A stretch of DNA of 53,891 bases from Bradyrhizobium canariense (GTDB taxonomy: Bacteria; Pseudomonadota; Alphaproteobacteria; Rhizobiales; Xanthobacteraceae): assembly GCF_019402665.1 (NCBI RefSeq), contig NZ_VSST01000075.1, forward strand, positions 1-53,891. The letters are read 5' to 3'. Positions 33,145-42,156 of the stretch are shown in pieces (the first letter of the stretch is position 1; every line of letters begins with the position of its first letter). The position numbers were made by a program, and so were the translations under genes. The notes under the pieces are model-generated. The model made no database searches, was not told where the DNA came from, and worked only from the letters and a program-made list of their open reading frames with translations.

Positions 33145-34935
33145 TCAGAAAGCTTCCGCCGGCAGCTCCATGATGGTGGCGGAGCCGGCCTGGATGCGCG
33201 CGAGATTGGCCGCGGTCTCCGGCAGCATCCGCTCCATGAAGAAGCGGCCGGTGACGAGCTTGGTCGAGAGATAGGGCGTCGTCCCGCTCTCGGCAATCTT
33301 GGCCTGCGTCACCTTCGCCATCTTCGCCCACATGTAGCCGAGCGCGACGAAACCGAAGAGATTCAGGTAATCGGTCGCGGCGGCTCCGGCATTGTCGGGC
33401 TTCGCCATCGCGTTCTGCATCAGCCACGTCGTGGCCTGCTGGAGATGGCCGAGCGAAGCCGAGAGCGGGGTGATGAAGGACTTCATCGCCTCGTCGCCGC
33501 CGTTCTCCTTGGCGAAGGCCATGACCTCGCCGAAGAACGCCATGATGGCGCGGCCGCCATCGCGCGGCAGCTTGCGGCCGACGAGGTCGAGCGCCTGGAT
33601 GCCGTTGGCGCCTTCGTAGATCATGGCGATGCGGGCATCGCGCACGAACTGCTCCATGCCCTGCTCGGCGATGTAGCCGTGGCCGCCATACATCTGCTGC
33701 GCCTGCACCGCGTTGGCGAAGCCGCAATCGGTGAGAAAGCCTTTCAGGACGGGCGTCATCAGGCCCATGTGATCGTCGGCGGCCTGGCGGTCCTTGGGAT
33801 CCTCGGAGCGATGGGCGACGTCGCTCTTCAGCGCGGTCCACATCACGAAGGCGCGCGCGGCCTCGTTGAAGGAGCGGATCGACAGCAGCGTGCGACGCAC
33901 GTCGGGATGGACGATGATCGGATCGGCCGGCTTGTCCGGCGCCTTGGCACCGGTGAGCGAACGGCCCTGGATGCGATCCCGGGCATAGGCGACCGCGTTC
34001 TGATAGGCCACTTCCGACTGTGCGAGACCCTGCACGGCGACGCCGAGGCGGGCCTCGTTCATCATCACGAACATGCCCTGCATGCCCTTGTTCTCTTCGC
34101 CGATCAGCCAGCCCACGGCGTTGTCGTAATTCATCACGCAGGTGGAATTGCCGTGAATGCCCATCTTGTGCTCGATCGAGCCGCAGACGACGCCGTTGCG
34201 CTGCCCCACCGAACCGTCGGCATTGACCATGAATTTCGGCACCACGAACAGCGACACGCCCTTGATGCCGGCGGGCGCGCCCTCGATACGGGCCAGCACG
34301 AGGTGGATGATGTTGGGCGCGAGGTCATGCTCGCCGGCCGAAATGAAGATCTTGGTGCCCGTGATCTTGAAGCTGCCGTCGGCCTGCCGCACCGCCTTGG
34401 TGCGGAGCATGCCGAGGTCGGTGCCGCAATGCGGCTCGGTCAGGTTCATGGTGCCGGTCCACTCGCCGGCCACCATCTTCGGCACGTAGGTCTGCTTCTG
34501 CTCCGGCGTGCCGTGGACGATCAACGCCGCGGTCGCGCCCATGGTGAGGCCGCCATACATCGAGAACGCCATGTTGGCGGAGATCTGGAATTCGTTGACC
34601 GCCTGGGAGAGCGTCACCGGCAGACCCTGGCCGCCGAACTCGGTCGGCGCCGACAGGCCGAGCCAGCCGCCCTCGGCGACCTGCTTGAACGCCTCCTTGA
34701 AACCCTTTGGCGTGGTGACGCTGCCGTCATCGGCGCGCTTGCAACCTTCGAGATCGCCGACGCGGTTGAGCGGCTGCAGCACCTCTTCGGCGAGCTTGGC
34801 GGCTTCGCCGAGAATGGCTTCACGCACGTCGCTCGACGCATCGGAGAAGCCGGCCAGATTGTCGTAGCGGTCGATCTGGAAGACGTCGTTGAGCAGGAAG
34901 TTCACGTCTTCGACGGGGGCTTTGTAGATCGGCAT
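33145..34935 (-). CDS. Acyl-CoA dehydrogenase
   Basis: This 596-residue FAD enzyme catalyses the first oxidation step of acyl-CoA. It is the long form with an extra N-terminal helix (MPIYKAPVEDVNFLLNDVF) and an extra C-terminal domain. The FAD/substrate motif is MNLTEPHCGTDLGMLRTKA. The catalytic glutamate is probably the one in YEGANGIQALDLVGRKL, as in related long-chain enzymes. GGGAGA precedes the start. It is the second gene of the operon. A 68-base gap before the thiolase holds a GC-rich hairpin (GGCCGCG-G-CGCGGCC). Confidence 0.96.
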   Translation of the reverse strand: MPIYKAPVEDVNFLLNDVFQIDRYDNLAGFSDASSDVREAILGEAAKLAEEVLQPLNRVGDLEGCKRADDGSVTTPKGFKEAFKQVAEGGWLGLSAPTEFGGQGLPVTLSQAVNEFQISANMAFSMYGGLTMGATAALIVHGTPEQKQTYVPKMVAGEWTGTMNLTEPHCGTDLGMLRTKAVRQADGSFKITGTKIFISAGEHDLAPNIIHLVLARIEGAPAGIKGVSLFVVPKFMVNADGSVGQRNGVVCGSIEHKMGIHGNSTCVMNYDNAVGWLIGEENKGMQGMFVMMNEARLGVAVQGLAQSEVAYQNAVAYARDRIQGRSLTGAKAPDKPADPIIVHPDVRRTLLSIRSFNEAARAFVMWTALKSDVAHRSEDPKDRQAADDHMGLMTPVLKGFLTDCGFANAVQAQQMYGGHGYIAEQGMEQFVRDARIAMIYEGANGIQALDLVGRKLPRDGGRAIMAFFGEVMAFAKENGGDEAMKSFITPLSASLGHLQQATTWLMQNAMAKPDNAGAAATDYLNLFGFVALGYMWAKMAKVTQAKIAESGTTPYLSTKLVTGRFFMERMLPETAANLARIQAGSATIMELPAEAF

Positions 34936-34973
34936 GGTGGTCTCCCGGCAGGCCTTGAAGTGATGATGCTGGC

Positions 34974-35360
34974 TTAGGATTGAGCGGCGGCCAACTGCTC
35001 CGCCATCAGGCGATGCAGCATGTTGATGGCCTTGAGCGGCCGCACCATCACCTTGAAATGCGTGATGCGTCCCTCGCCGTCGAAACTGATGATGTCGACG
35101 CCGTTGATCTCGATGCCGTCGATGATGGTCTTGAATTCGAGCACGGCGCCGCTCTCACTCTTCCATTCGCCGACATAGGTGAAGCCGGGACCGCCAAGCA
35201 CCTTCTCGGCGCTGGCCAGATATTTGAAGGTGATGTCGCGGCCGCGCTGCGGCGCGTGCACGACGGGGCTTTCGAAGATCGCGTCGGGATGGAGCAGGTC
35301 CCAGAGCGCTGCCTGGTCATGCGACTTCATGTAGCCGTACCAGGACTCGAGGCCGGTCAT
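34974..35360 (-). CDS. NTF2/SnoaL-like protein, first gene of the beta-oxidation operon
   Basis: This 128-residue protein has an NTF2-like pattern: SWYGYMKSHDQAALWDLLHP, then VHAPQRGRDITFKYLASAEKVL, then beta strands ending ITHFKVMVRPLKAINMLHRL. GGGAGG is eight bases before the ATG. It lies 38 bases ahead of the acyl-CoA dehydrogenase and is probably co-transcribed. Its catalytic role is unknown; a ligand-binding role in acyl-CoA metabolism is inference. Confidence 0.87.
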   Translation of the reverse strand: MTGLESWYGYMKSHDQAALWDLLHPDAIFESPVVHAPQRGRDITFKYLASAEKVLGGPGFTYVGEWKSESGAVLEFKTIIDGIEINGVDIISFDGEGRITHFKVMVRPLKAINMLHRLMAEQLAAAQS

Positions 35361-35479
35361 TCAGCTGCCTCCCTAAAGGCTTCGGCAAAAAACGCGAAAA
35401 CAACCCCATGCACAGTAGCGCGAAGGTTGATTCCATTGGGGTTTTCGGGGCGGTGTTTGCCCTCGTTCTTGGATCACCT

Positions 35480-35517
35480 CATATGCACATTGACGCATAT
35501 GCGCCGATGCGCATAAA
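35480..35517. promoter_or_regulatory. Overlapping dyads and promoter at the padR / beta-oxidation divergent region
   Basis: CATATGC-N8-GCATATG (35480-35501) overlaps TATGCGC-CGAT-GCGCATA (35498-35515). A rightward promoter TTGACG (35490-35495) with CATAAA (35512-35517, spacing 16) lies over both dyads. PadR regulators typically bind such AT-containing dyads, so autorepression is likely. Control of the leftward operon, whose start is about 120 bases away, is plausible. Confidence 0.6.
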
Positions 35518-35559
35518 GTCAAGCCAATTGGTTAAGGTCAAGAACAGGAGGACCGGGTC

Positions 35560-36150
35560 ATGGCTTTGGGCGACGCAATCCTCGCATGCCTGACGGAACA
35601 TCCGATGACGGGCTACGAGCTCGCCAAGACATTCGATTCCTCGATCGGCTTCTTCTGGAAGGCCGACCACCAGCAAATCTACCGCGAGCTCTCCAAGCTG
35701 CGCGACCGCGGCTACATCCAGGGCCGCGAGGTCGTGCAGACCGGCAAGCCCAATAAGCTGATCTATACGCTGACTCCGGAGGGCCGAACAGCGCTGCGGC
35801 ACTGGGCCGCGCGGCCAAGCACGCCCCCCTCGATCAAGGACGACCTCCTGGTGCGGCTGCATGCGCTCGACAGCATCGGCCTCGAGCCCATGCGCACCGA
35901 CCTGATGGCCCGGCTCGAGCACCACCGCGATCGCCACGAGAACTACGAGCGCATCCTGAAGAAGCGCTTTCCCGAGGGGGCGGCGTCCGGCGTGCTCGAC
36001 CTCGGTAACCTCCTCCTGCTTCAGCTCGGCGCCCGGCACGAGCAGATGGTGGCCGATTTCTGCGAAGAGGCGCTCGAGGCCCTGTCGGCGATGAGCGCTG
36101 GCGGCACCGTGGTGCCGCTTGAGGACGGCAAGCGCGAGGGCAAGGGCTGA
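35560..36150 (+). CDS. PadR-family transcriptional regulator
   Basis: This 196-residue regulator has the PadR winged helix at the N-terminus (ILACLTEHPMTGYELAKTF, HQQIYRELSKLRDRGYI, then the wing ending YTLTPEGRTAL). A C-terminal helical dimerisation domain follows (about 95-180). AGGAGG precedes the ATG. It is divergent from the beta-oxidation operon. The usual logic is release of DNA on binding a ligand, here perhaps an acyl-CoA, but that is inference. Confidence 0.93.
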   Translation: MALGDAILACLTEHPMTGYELAKTFDSSIGFFWKADHQQIYRELSKLRDRGYIQGREVVQTGKPNKLIYTLTPEGRTALRHWAARPSTPPSIKDDLLVRLHALDSIGLEPMRTDLMARLEHHRDRHENYERILKKRFPEGAASGVLDLGNLLLLQLGARHEQMVADFCEEALEALSAMSAGGTVVPLEDGKREGKG

Positions 36151-36513
36151 GCGGGTCGAGCCCGACCGTTATGCGTGCTGCTGCCACGCTCTCCGCCGTC
36201 ATCGCTCGCCTTGGGCGCAATTGCGCACTGGGGCGGGCGATCCAGCATTCCAGAGGCTGCGCGGCTGGAATCGAGGGGCTGCAGCGTGCTGGATGCCCCG
36301 CTTTCGCGGAGCATGACAGCGGTGGGTGTCGCACACCGCTGGCCAACTTTAAGACACCGTCAACGGGTTCCTTAACCCGTTATTTACCGTAACAGACAAA
36401 AGTCGGTTTTCGAGGCAGACGACCCGCGCCAAATTCGATTGTCTTTGCAACGGGCACGCGTGGGGAGGCTGGAGGCGCCGGGTGGGGCGCCGGAGTCGGG
36501 ACCGGACATAGTC
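36151..36513. other. Intergenic region between padR and the PodJ-like gene
   Basis: This 363-base stretch holds a diverged R6 repeat (36193-36327). An 8-bp inverted repeat AACGGGTT-CCTT-AACCCGTT lies at 36362-36381. The sequence TTAACC within it resembles half of a CtrA site, but a second half at the right spacing is missing. No gene was recognised. Confidence 0.6.
36193..36327. repeat. Dispersed repeat family R6, diverged copy
   Basis: It contains GGCGATCCAGCATTCCAGAGG and CTGGATGCCCCGCTTTCGCG followed by GAGCATGACAGC. These match the conserved parts of the fuller copies at 39981 and 42034, with differing centres. Confidence 0.75.
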
Positions 36514-39500
36514 ATGAATTCGCGCGTATCGTGGAGTGTTGACGGCATCGATCCCTCCGTCCGGGAGCGGGCCGAAGCTGCTGCGCGTCGCGCCGGCATG
36601 TCACTCAACGATTGGCTGAACTCCACGCTCGGCGAGACCGCCCCGCCAAACTTTCGCGGACTTTACGACCAGCGTCCGCAAGCCCAGCACGTCCCGAGTC
36701 AACTGCCGAGCCAAGTCCCGAGTCACGTGCCGAGCCAGGAAAGCCGCGAAGTCGCCGACATCCACCAGCGGCTCGACGCCATCACCCAGCAGATCGAACG
36801 GATTTCCAAGCCCGCGCCGCGGCAAGATCCTTCGCGACAAGATACTCCGCGACCAGACGTCTCGCGCGAGCAAGGCGTTGCGCGCCAGCTCAACGACGCG
36901 ATCTCGCGGCTCGATGCCCGGCTGTCGCAAATTTCGAAACCGCAGCAGGCTCCGGCACCGCGGCAGGCACCCGTTGAAACGCGCCAGCGTCAGGCCGATG
37001 CGGTCGAGCGCGCGGCAGCGCAGGTCTATCGCAGCTCACCGCCCCTGAGCCCCGCTTCGTTCGACGTCGCGGTCGCCGAGATCACGGCACGGCAGAGCGA
37101 GCTCGACGGCTTTACGCCCAGGCAGATGCCGCCGCGCGCAGCACCCTCGATCGCGCCTGCGGCAGCTCCTTACGCGCCCCCCGCGCCGCCTGCCTACGCT
37201 CCGCCGCCACCGCAGCCGGGGCCGGGGCCGGATTTCTCTGCGCTCGAGCGTCATCTGCTCAAGATCACGAGCCAGATCGAATCGCTCCAGCGCCCCGACA
37301 ATACCGAGCAGGCGATCAACAGTTTCCGCAGCGAGCTTGCGGAGATCCGCAACGCCATCACCGAGGCGATGCCGCGCCGCGCGATCGAATCGATCGAGAA
37401 CGAGATCCGCTCGCTGCATCGGCGCATCGACGAGACCCGCTCCAACGGCACCGACGGTCAGGTCCTGTCCGGCATCGAGCACGCGCTGTCCGAGATCAAG
37501 CAGGTGCTCCGCACGCTGACGCCGGCCGAGCAGCTCACCGGCTATGACGAGGCGATCCGCAATCTCGGCGCCAAGCTCGATCTGATCCTGCGCGCCAATG
37601 ACGATCCCTCGACGGTCCGCCAGCTCGAAGGCGCGATCTCGGCGCTGCGCGGCATCGTCTCCAACGTCGCTTCCAACGAAGCGCTGGCCCGGCTCTCGGA
37701 TGACGTGCAGCTGCTGTCGTCCAAGGTCGACCAGGTCACCCGTGCGTCCGGCCAAGGCGACAGCTTTGCGGTGCTGGAGCAACGCATCGCAGCGCTCACC
37801 GCGGCTCTGGAAACGCGCGAGCGCCCTCAGCCATCCGAGAGCAGCGAGCATCTCGAAAGCGCGATCCGCGCCCTGTCCGACCGTTTCGACCGCATGCAGG
37901 TCGGCAACGACTCGGCTTCGACCTTTGCTCATCTTGAACAGCGGGTCTCGTATCTTCTGGAGCGGCTCGAGGCCGCCTCCGATCCGCGCAACGGGAATTT
38001 CAGCCGCGTCGAGGACGGGCTGCACGACATCCTGCGCCACCTGGAGCGGCAGCAGGCGACCTATTCGGCGCTGGCCGAGAGCCGCAACTCCGCGCCCCCT
38101 GCCGAGTCCGGCATGGTCGATCTCGTCAAGCGCGAGCTCTCCGACATCCGCTTCAGTCAGGCCGAGACGAACCGGACCACCCAGGACTCGCTGGAGGCCG
38201 TCCACAACGCCCTTGGCCACGTCGTCGATCGTCTCTCGATGATCGAGGGCGATCTGCGCAATGTGCGCACCGCGCCGCCCGCCCCAGCGCCGCAGCCGAT
38301 GCCGATGGCCGCTCCCATGGCGCCCGCGCCGATGGCGCACGAGCCGCGGCCGCAGCAACAGCAGCACCCGAAATACGATCCGAAGCCCGAGCTGCCCAAT
38401 CCGGCCGCCGCGCAGGCGGCGCAAGCCGCCTTCGCCGCCGCGCCGCGCGAATTCCATGCCGCCGCGCCGGCAGCGCCGCCGCCGATGCCGATGGCACCGC
38501 CGGTTCCGCCACGCGCGATCAGCGAAATCCTGGAGCCGCATACGGCGCCCACGCGCGCCGCGCTCGCGCCCGAACTGCCGCCGGATCATCCGCTCGAGCC
38601 CGGCACCCGGCCGGGTGCACGCATCGCCACGTCGTCGGAGCGCATTGCTGCGTCCGAAAGCGCAATCAGCGAAATCCCGGCCGCGCCCAAGGAGCCGGTG
38701 TCGTCGTCGAGCTTCATCGCCGCCGCGCGCCGCGCAGCCCAAGCCGCCGCCGCGCAGCCGCCCGAAAAGCCGGCCCGTGGCGCCAAGGCCGCAATCGCCC
38801 GCGCCAAGGACAAGGGCCAGGAAGGTGGCGCGACCATCACCTCGAAGATCCGCTCGCTGCTGGTTGGCGCGAGCGTGGTCGTGATCGTGCTCGGCACCTT
38901 CAAGATGGCGATGAACCTGCTCGATGGCAGCAGCCCGTCGCCGTCGCCGCAGGCGATGGAGAATTCGTCGCCCGCGCCCGCGCCGCAGGCCCCGCCGCCG
39001 GTCGAGAACAAGCCCGCCACGCCCGAGCAGGTCACGCCGTCGATGACCTCGCCGACCCCGATCGGAAAACAGTCGCAGAACAATGCCGCGCCGGGGTCCG
39101 TGACGAGCCCGAGCGGCACCGCTTCGGTCGAAATCCCGCAAACCGCGGCGCCAACCCCGCCTGCGGCCTCCAGCGACGTCACCGGCGCGCTGTCGGGCAC
39201 GAGCCGTGCGAAACTCGCGATGATCCAGGTGCCGCCGAGCGAAAAGCTGCCTGACGGCATCGGTGGCCCCGGCTTGCGCACCGCCGCGATGAAGGGCGAT
39301 GCGACCGCAGCCTACGAGATCGGCGTGCGCTTGGCCGAGGGCAAGGGCGTGGCCGCGAATTACGACGAAGCCGCCAAATGGTACGACCGCGCGGCACAGG
39401 CCGGCGTGGTGCCCGCAACCTTCCGCCTCGGGACACTCTACGAAAAGGGTCTCGGCGTGAAGAAGGACGCCGACATCGCCCGCCGCTACTACACGCAAGC

Positions 39501-39954
39501 CGCCGAGCGCGGCAACGCCAAGGCGATGCACAATCTCGCGGTGCTCGATGCCGATGGCGGTGGACGCGGCGCCAATTACAAGAGCGCGGCACTGTGGTTC
39601 CGGAAGGCCGCCGACCGTGGCGTTGCCGACAGCCAGTTCAACCTCGGTATCCTCTACGCCCGCGGCATCGGGGTGGAGCAGAACCTCGCCGAGTCCTACA
39701 AATGGTTCACACTCGCCGCCGCCCAGGGTGACGCAGACGCAGCAACCAAGCGCGACGACGTCGCCAAGCGGCTCGACCCGCAATCGCTCGCCGCCGCCAA
39801 GCTCGCGATCCAGACCTTCAGCGCCGAGCCGCAGCCCGACGACGCCGTCAACGTTGCGGCCCCGAACGGCGGCTGGGACAGCGCGCCGCAGGCCAACGCG
39901 AAGCCGGCGCCGAAGCCGGTTGCGAGCAAGAAGTCGGCGTCGGCGGTGCATTAA
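36514..39954 (+). CDS. PodJ-like polar organelle development protein with Sel1 repeats
   Basis: This 1146-residue protein resembles PodJ-type cell-pole organisers. The N-terminus (WSVDGIDPSVRERAEAAARR, then AGMSLNDWLN) looks like a ribbon-helix-helix-like segment. A long cytoplasmic region with coiled-coil stretches and Pro/Ala/Gln-rich linkers follows. A single membrane helix lies near 778-800 (LLVGASVVVIVLGTF). The periplasmic part has another Pro/Ser linker and then Sel1 repeats from about 917 (AAYEIGVRLAEGKGV, ATFRLGTLYEKGLGV, SQFNLGILYARGIGV). This order matches Caulobacter PodJ, which localises pole proteins. The start ATG at 36514 follows a weak ribosome site. The antisense strand is open over most of the gene, a GC-bias artefact. 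Confidence 0.9.
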   Translation: MNSRVSWSVDGIDPSVRERAEAAARRAGMSLNDWLNSTLGETAPPNFRGLYDQRPQAQHVPSQLPSQVPSHVPSQESREVADIHQRLDAITQQIERISKPAPRQDPSRQDTPRPDVSREQGVARQLNDAISRLDARLSQISKPQQAPAPRQAPVETRQRQADAVERAAAQVYRSSPPLSPASFDVAVAEITARQSELDGFTPRQMPPRAAPSIAPAAAPYAPPAPPAYAPPPPQPGPGPDFSALERHLLKITSQIESLQRPDNTEQAINSFRSELAEIRNAITEAMPRRAIESIENEIRSLHRRIDETRSNGTDGQVLSGIEHALSEIKQVLRTLTPAEQLTGYDEAIRNLGAKLDLILRANDDPSTVRQLEGAISALRGIVSNVASNEALARLSDDVQLLSSKVDQVTRASGQGDSFAVLEQRIAALTAALETRERPQPSESSEHLESAIRALSDRFDRMQVGNDSASTFAHLEQRVSYLLERLEAASDPRNGNFSRVEDGLHDILRHLERQQATYSALAESRNSAPPAESGMVDLVKRELSDIRFSQAETNRTTQDSLEAVHNALGHVVDRLSMIEGDLRNVRTAPPAPAPQPMPMAAPMAPAPMAHEPRPQQQQHPKYDPKPELPNPAAAQAAQAAFAAAPREFHAAAPAAPPPMPMAPPVPPRAISEILEPHTAPTRAALAPELPPDHPLEPGTRPGARIATSSERIAASESAISEIPAAPKEPVSSSSFIAAARRAAQAAAAQPPEKPARGAKAAIARAKDKGQEGGATITSKIRSLLVGASVVVIVLGTFKMAMNLLDGSSPSPSPQAMENSSPAPAPQAPPPVENKPATPEQVTPSMTSPTPIGKQSQNNAAPGSVTSPSGTASVEIPQTAAPTPPAASSDVTGALSGTSRAKLAMIQVPPSEKLPDGIGGPGLRTAAMKGDATAAYEIGVRLAEGKGVAANYDEAAKWYDRAAQAGVVPATFRLGTLYEKGLGVKKDADIARRYYTQAAERGNAKAMHNLAVLDADGGGRGANYKSAALWFRKAADRGVADSQFNLGILYARGIGVEQNLAESYKWFTLAAAQGDADAATKRDDVAKRLDPQSLAAAKLAIQTFSAEPQPDDAVNVAAPNGGWDSAPQANAKPAPKPVASKKSASAVH

Positions 39955-40327
39955 TCGGTTTAGTACGCTTTCTCCTCTTGTCGTCGCCCGGCTTGACCGG
40001 GCGACCCAGTATTCCAGAGGCCGGCGTTAAAGAGCTCGCTCTCACGACAACGGGGCGGCGTACCAGTATTGGAGAGACACCGGTTTGATGCGGAAAGGCC
40101 GCGGCGTACTGGATGCCCCGGTCAAGCCGGGGCATGACCGTGGAGAACGTGGCGAAGTCCTCGGCGCACGAAAAGTGGCCATCTGATTCCTCACCCCCAT
40201 TCACCACGCCCGAAATTCCTGGTCCCGCCCGCTACCGAATTCCGCTATTGAGGGACGCGGCAATCGTTCTGCCCTCCTGCGAGCATTCCGCGCAATCGAT
40301 CCGTCTCGCCGGAAGCGTGGTCTCTCG
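39955..40327. other. Intergenic region with an R6 repeat
   Basis: About 370 bases separate the PodJ-like gene from the TauE/SafE gene. A full R6 copy occupies 39981-40140. The rest shows no gene, and no clear promoter was placed. Confidence 0.6.
39981..40140. repeat. Dispersed repeat family R6, copy A
   Basis: It begins TCGTCGCCCGGCTTGACCGG and ends CCGGTCAAGCCGGGGCATGA. The ends are inverted copies of each other; GTATTCCAGAGG and GTACTGGATGCC lie inside. It is a near-direct repeat of 42034-42150, and the two copies flank the TauE/SafE pair. Confidence 0.9.
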
Positions 40328-41245
40328 ATGCAGCTCTATCTCCCGATCGCCGATCTTCCGGTCAACGTCTTCCTCGTGCTAGCGATGGGCGCGGCGGTCG
40401 GCTTCGTCTCCGGCATGTTCGGGATCGGCGGCGGCTTCCTGATGACGCCGCTTCTGATCTTCATCGGCATCACACCGGCAGTCGCGGTCGCTTCCGTCGC
40501 AAGCCACATCGCCGCCTCGTCCTTTTCCGGCGCCCTCGCTTATTGGCGGCGACGCGCGATCGACCCGGCGCTGGCGAGCGTGCTGTTATGCGGCGGCGTA
40601 ACCGGGACGGCTCTCGGGGTGTGGACCTTCACGCAGCTGCGCGCGCTCGGCCAGCTCGATCTGATGATCGCACTGTCCTACGTCGTGCTGCTCACCACCG
40701 TCGGCAGCCTGATGTTCTCCGAAGGCCTGCGTGCCCTGATGCGGACCCGGCGCGGCGCGGTGCCGCCGCGACGCACGCATAACTGGATCCATGGCCTGCC
40801 GCTGAAGATGCGGTTCAAGCGCTCCAAGATCTACCTCTCGGTCATTCCGATCGTGATCGTCGGCATCCTGATCGGCTTCATTGGCGCCATCATGGGCATC
40901 GGCGGCGGCTTCATCCTGGTGCCGATCATGATCTATTTGCTGCGGGTGCCGACCTCGACGGTGATCGGGACGTCGATGGTCCTGACGCTGGTCACGATGC
41001 TGTTTGCGACCTTGCTGCATGCCGTGACCAATCATTTGGTCGACGCGGTGCTGGCGCTGATCCTGATGGTCGGCGGCGTCACCGGCGCCCAATTCGGCGC
41101 CCGCGCCGGCCAGAAGATCCGCGGCGAGCAGTTGCGGCTGCTGCTTGGCCTCTTGATCCTCTCGGTCGGCGTCCGCTTCGCCATCGAGCTGGTGATCCGG
41201 CCAGAGGATCTCTTCACCATCCGCGAGCTGGGAGTGAACGGATGA
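40328..41245 (+). CDS. TSUP (TauE/SafE) family membrane transporter
   Basis: This 305-residue inner-membrane protein is of the TauE/SafE family, which moves sulfite or other anions. The twin glycine motifs FGIGGGFLMTPLL and MGIGGGFILVPIM mark the two homologous halves; about eight helices can be drawn. The substrate is unknown. It overlaps the next gene by four bases (ATGA), a pair often found together. Confidence 0.93.
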   Translation: MQLYLPIADLPVNVFLVLAMGAAVGFVSGMFGIGGGFLMTPLLIFIGITPAVAVASVASHIAASSFSGALAYWRRRAIDPALASVLLCGGVTGTALGVWTFTQLRALGQLDLMIALSYVVLLTTVGSLMFSEGLRALMRTRRGAVPPRRTHNWIHGLPLKMRFKRSKIYLSVIPIVIVGILIGFIGAIMGIGGGFILVPIMIYLLRVPTSTVIGTSMVLTLVTMLFATLLHAVTNHLVDAVLALILMVGGVTGAQFGARAGQKIRGEQLRLLLGLLILSVGVRFAIELVIRPEDLFTIRELGVNG

Positions 41246-42012
41246 TGCGCGCAGCTCTCGCGGTCCTGCTTGTCCTGCTGCTCGGCTCCGTCGCACGCGC
41301 CGAGCGGCTGATCGTGTCGGTCTCCAACCATCGCGTTACGGTGACGCCGAACTATTCCGGCGAGGAGCTGGTGCTCTTCGGCTCGGTCGAGAAGGACGCC
41401 TCTACGCCCGCTGACCGCAAGACCTACGATCTCGTCGTCACCGTGATGGGCCCCCGCGCCGACATGGTGACGCGGCGCAAGGAGCGCACCTTCGGGATCT
41501 GGATCAACACCGACTACCGCCAGTTCCTGGCGGTGCCGAGCTATCTCGCATTGTTCGCCAACCGCTCCTTCGAGGCGATCACCTCGCCCGAGATCGCGCG
41601 ACGCCAGCAGATCGGGCTCAACAACGTGCTGCTGACCCAACGCGTCAGCGGCGACTATGCCGATGTGGTGCCGAACGACGCGTTCCGCTCCGCCTTCATC
41701 CGCCTGCGCACCCAGCGCGGTCTCTACCGCGAGGATCCGAGCGCGGTGACGTTCCTGACATCGACCCTGTTCCGCACCGGCATTCCACTGCCGGCGGAGG
41801 TGCCGATCGGCACCTATGAGGTCGAGATCAAGCTGTTCGCCGACGGCGCGTTCATCGGCAAGACCGAGACCGCGTTCGAGATCGTCAAGGTCGGCTTCGA
41901 GCAGTTCGTCGCGACGACGGCGCGCCAGAACGGGCTGATCTACGGCCTCGTCACCGCCGCGATGGCGCTGATGACGGGCTGGATGGCGTCGATTGTTTTC
42001 AGGAAGGATTGA
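41242..42012 (+). CDS. TIGR02186 family membrane-anchored protein
   Basis: This 256-residue protein has a signal peptide (AALAVLLVLLLGSVARAE), a periplasmic beta-rich region (VTVTPNYSGEELVLFGSVEK) and a C-terminal membrane helix (LIYGLVTAAMALMTGWMASI). It matches the uncharacterised TIGR02186 family, which is typically encoded right after a TauE/SafE transporter. A role as accessory subunit of that transporter is inferred from the overlap of the two genes. Confidence 0.9.
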   Translation: MMRAALAVLLVLLLGSVARAERLIVSVSNHRVTVTPNYSGEELVLFGSVEKDASTPADRKTYDLVVTVMGPRADMVTRRKERTFGIWINTDYRQFLAVPSYLALFANRSFEAITSPEIARRQQIGLNNVLLTQRVSGDYADVVPNDAFRSAFIRLRTQRGLYREDPSAVTFLTSTLFRTGIPLPAEVPIGTYEVEIKLFADGAFIGKTETAFEIVKVGFEQFVATTARQNGLIYGLVTAAMALMTGWMASIVFRKD

Positions 42013-42033
42013 GGGAACTACGCTCTCTCCTCT

Positions 42034-42150
42034 CGTCGTCGCCCGGCTTGACCGGGCGACCCAGTATTCCAGAGGCCGGCGTTAGGCAGTTCGCTCTCAC
42101 AACTACCGCCGCGGCGTACTGGATGCCCCGGTCAAGCCGGGGCATGACAG
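42034..42150. repeat. Dispersed repeat family R6, copy B
   Basis: It begins CGTCGTCGCCCGGCTTGACC and ends GGTCAAGCCGGGGCATGACA. It is shorter than copy A in the middle but nearly identical at the ends and in the same orientation. Confidence 0.9.
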
Positions 42151-42156
42151 TTGGGG

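Noticed and set aside
37036..39951. Long leftward open frame opposite the PodJ-like gene
   Set aside because: Low-complexity Arg/Gly composition, antisense to a recognised protein, no ribosome site.
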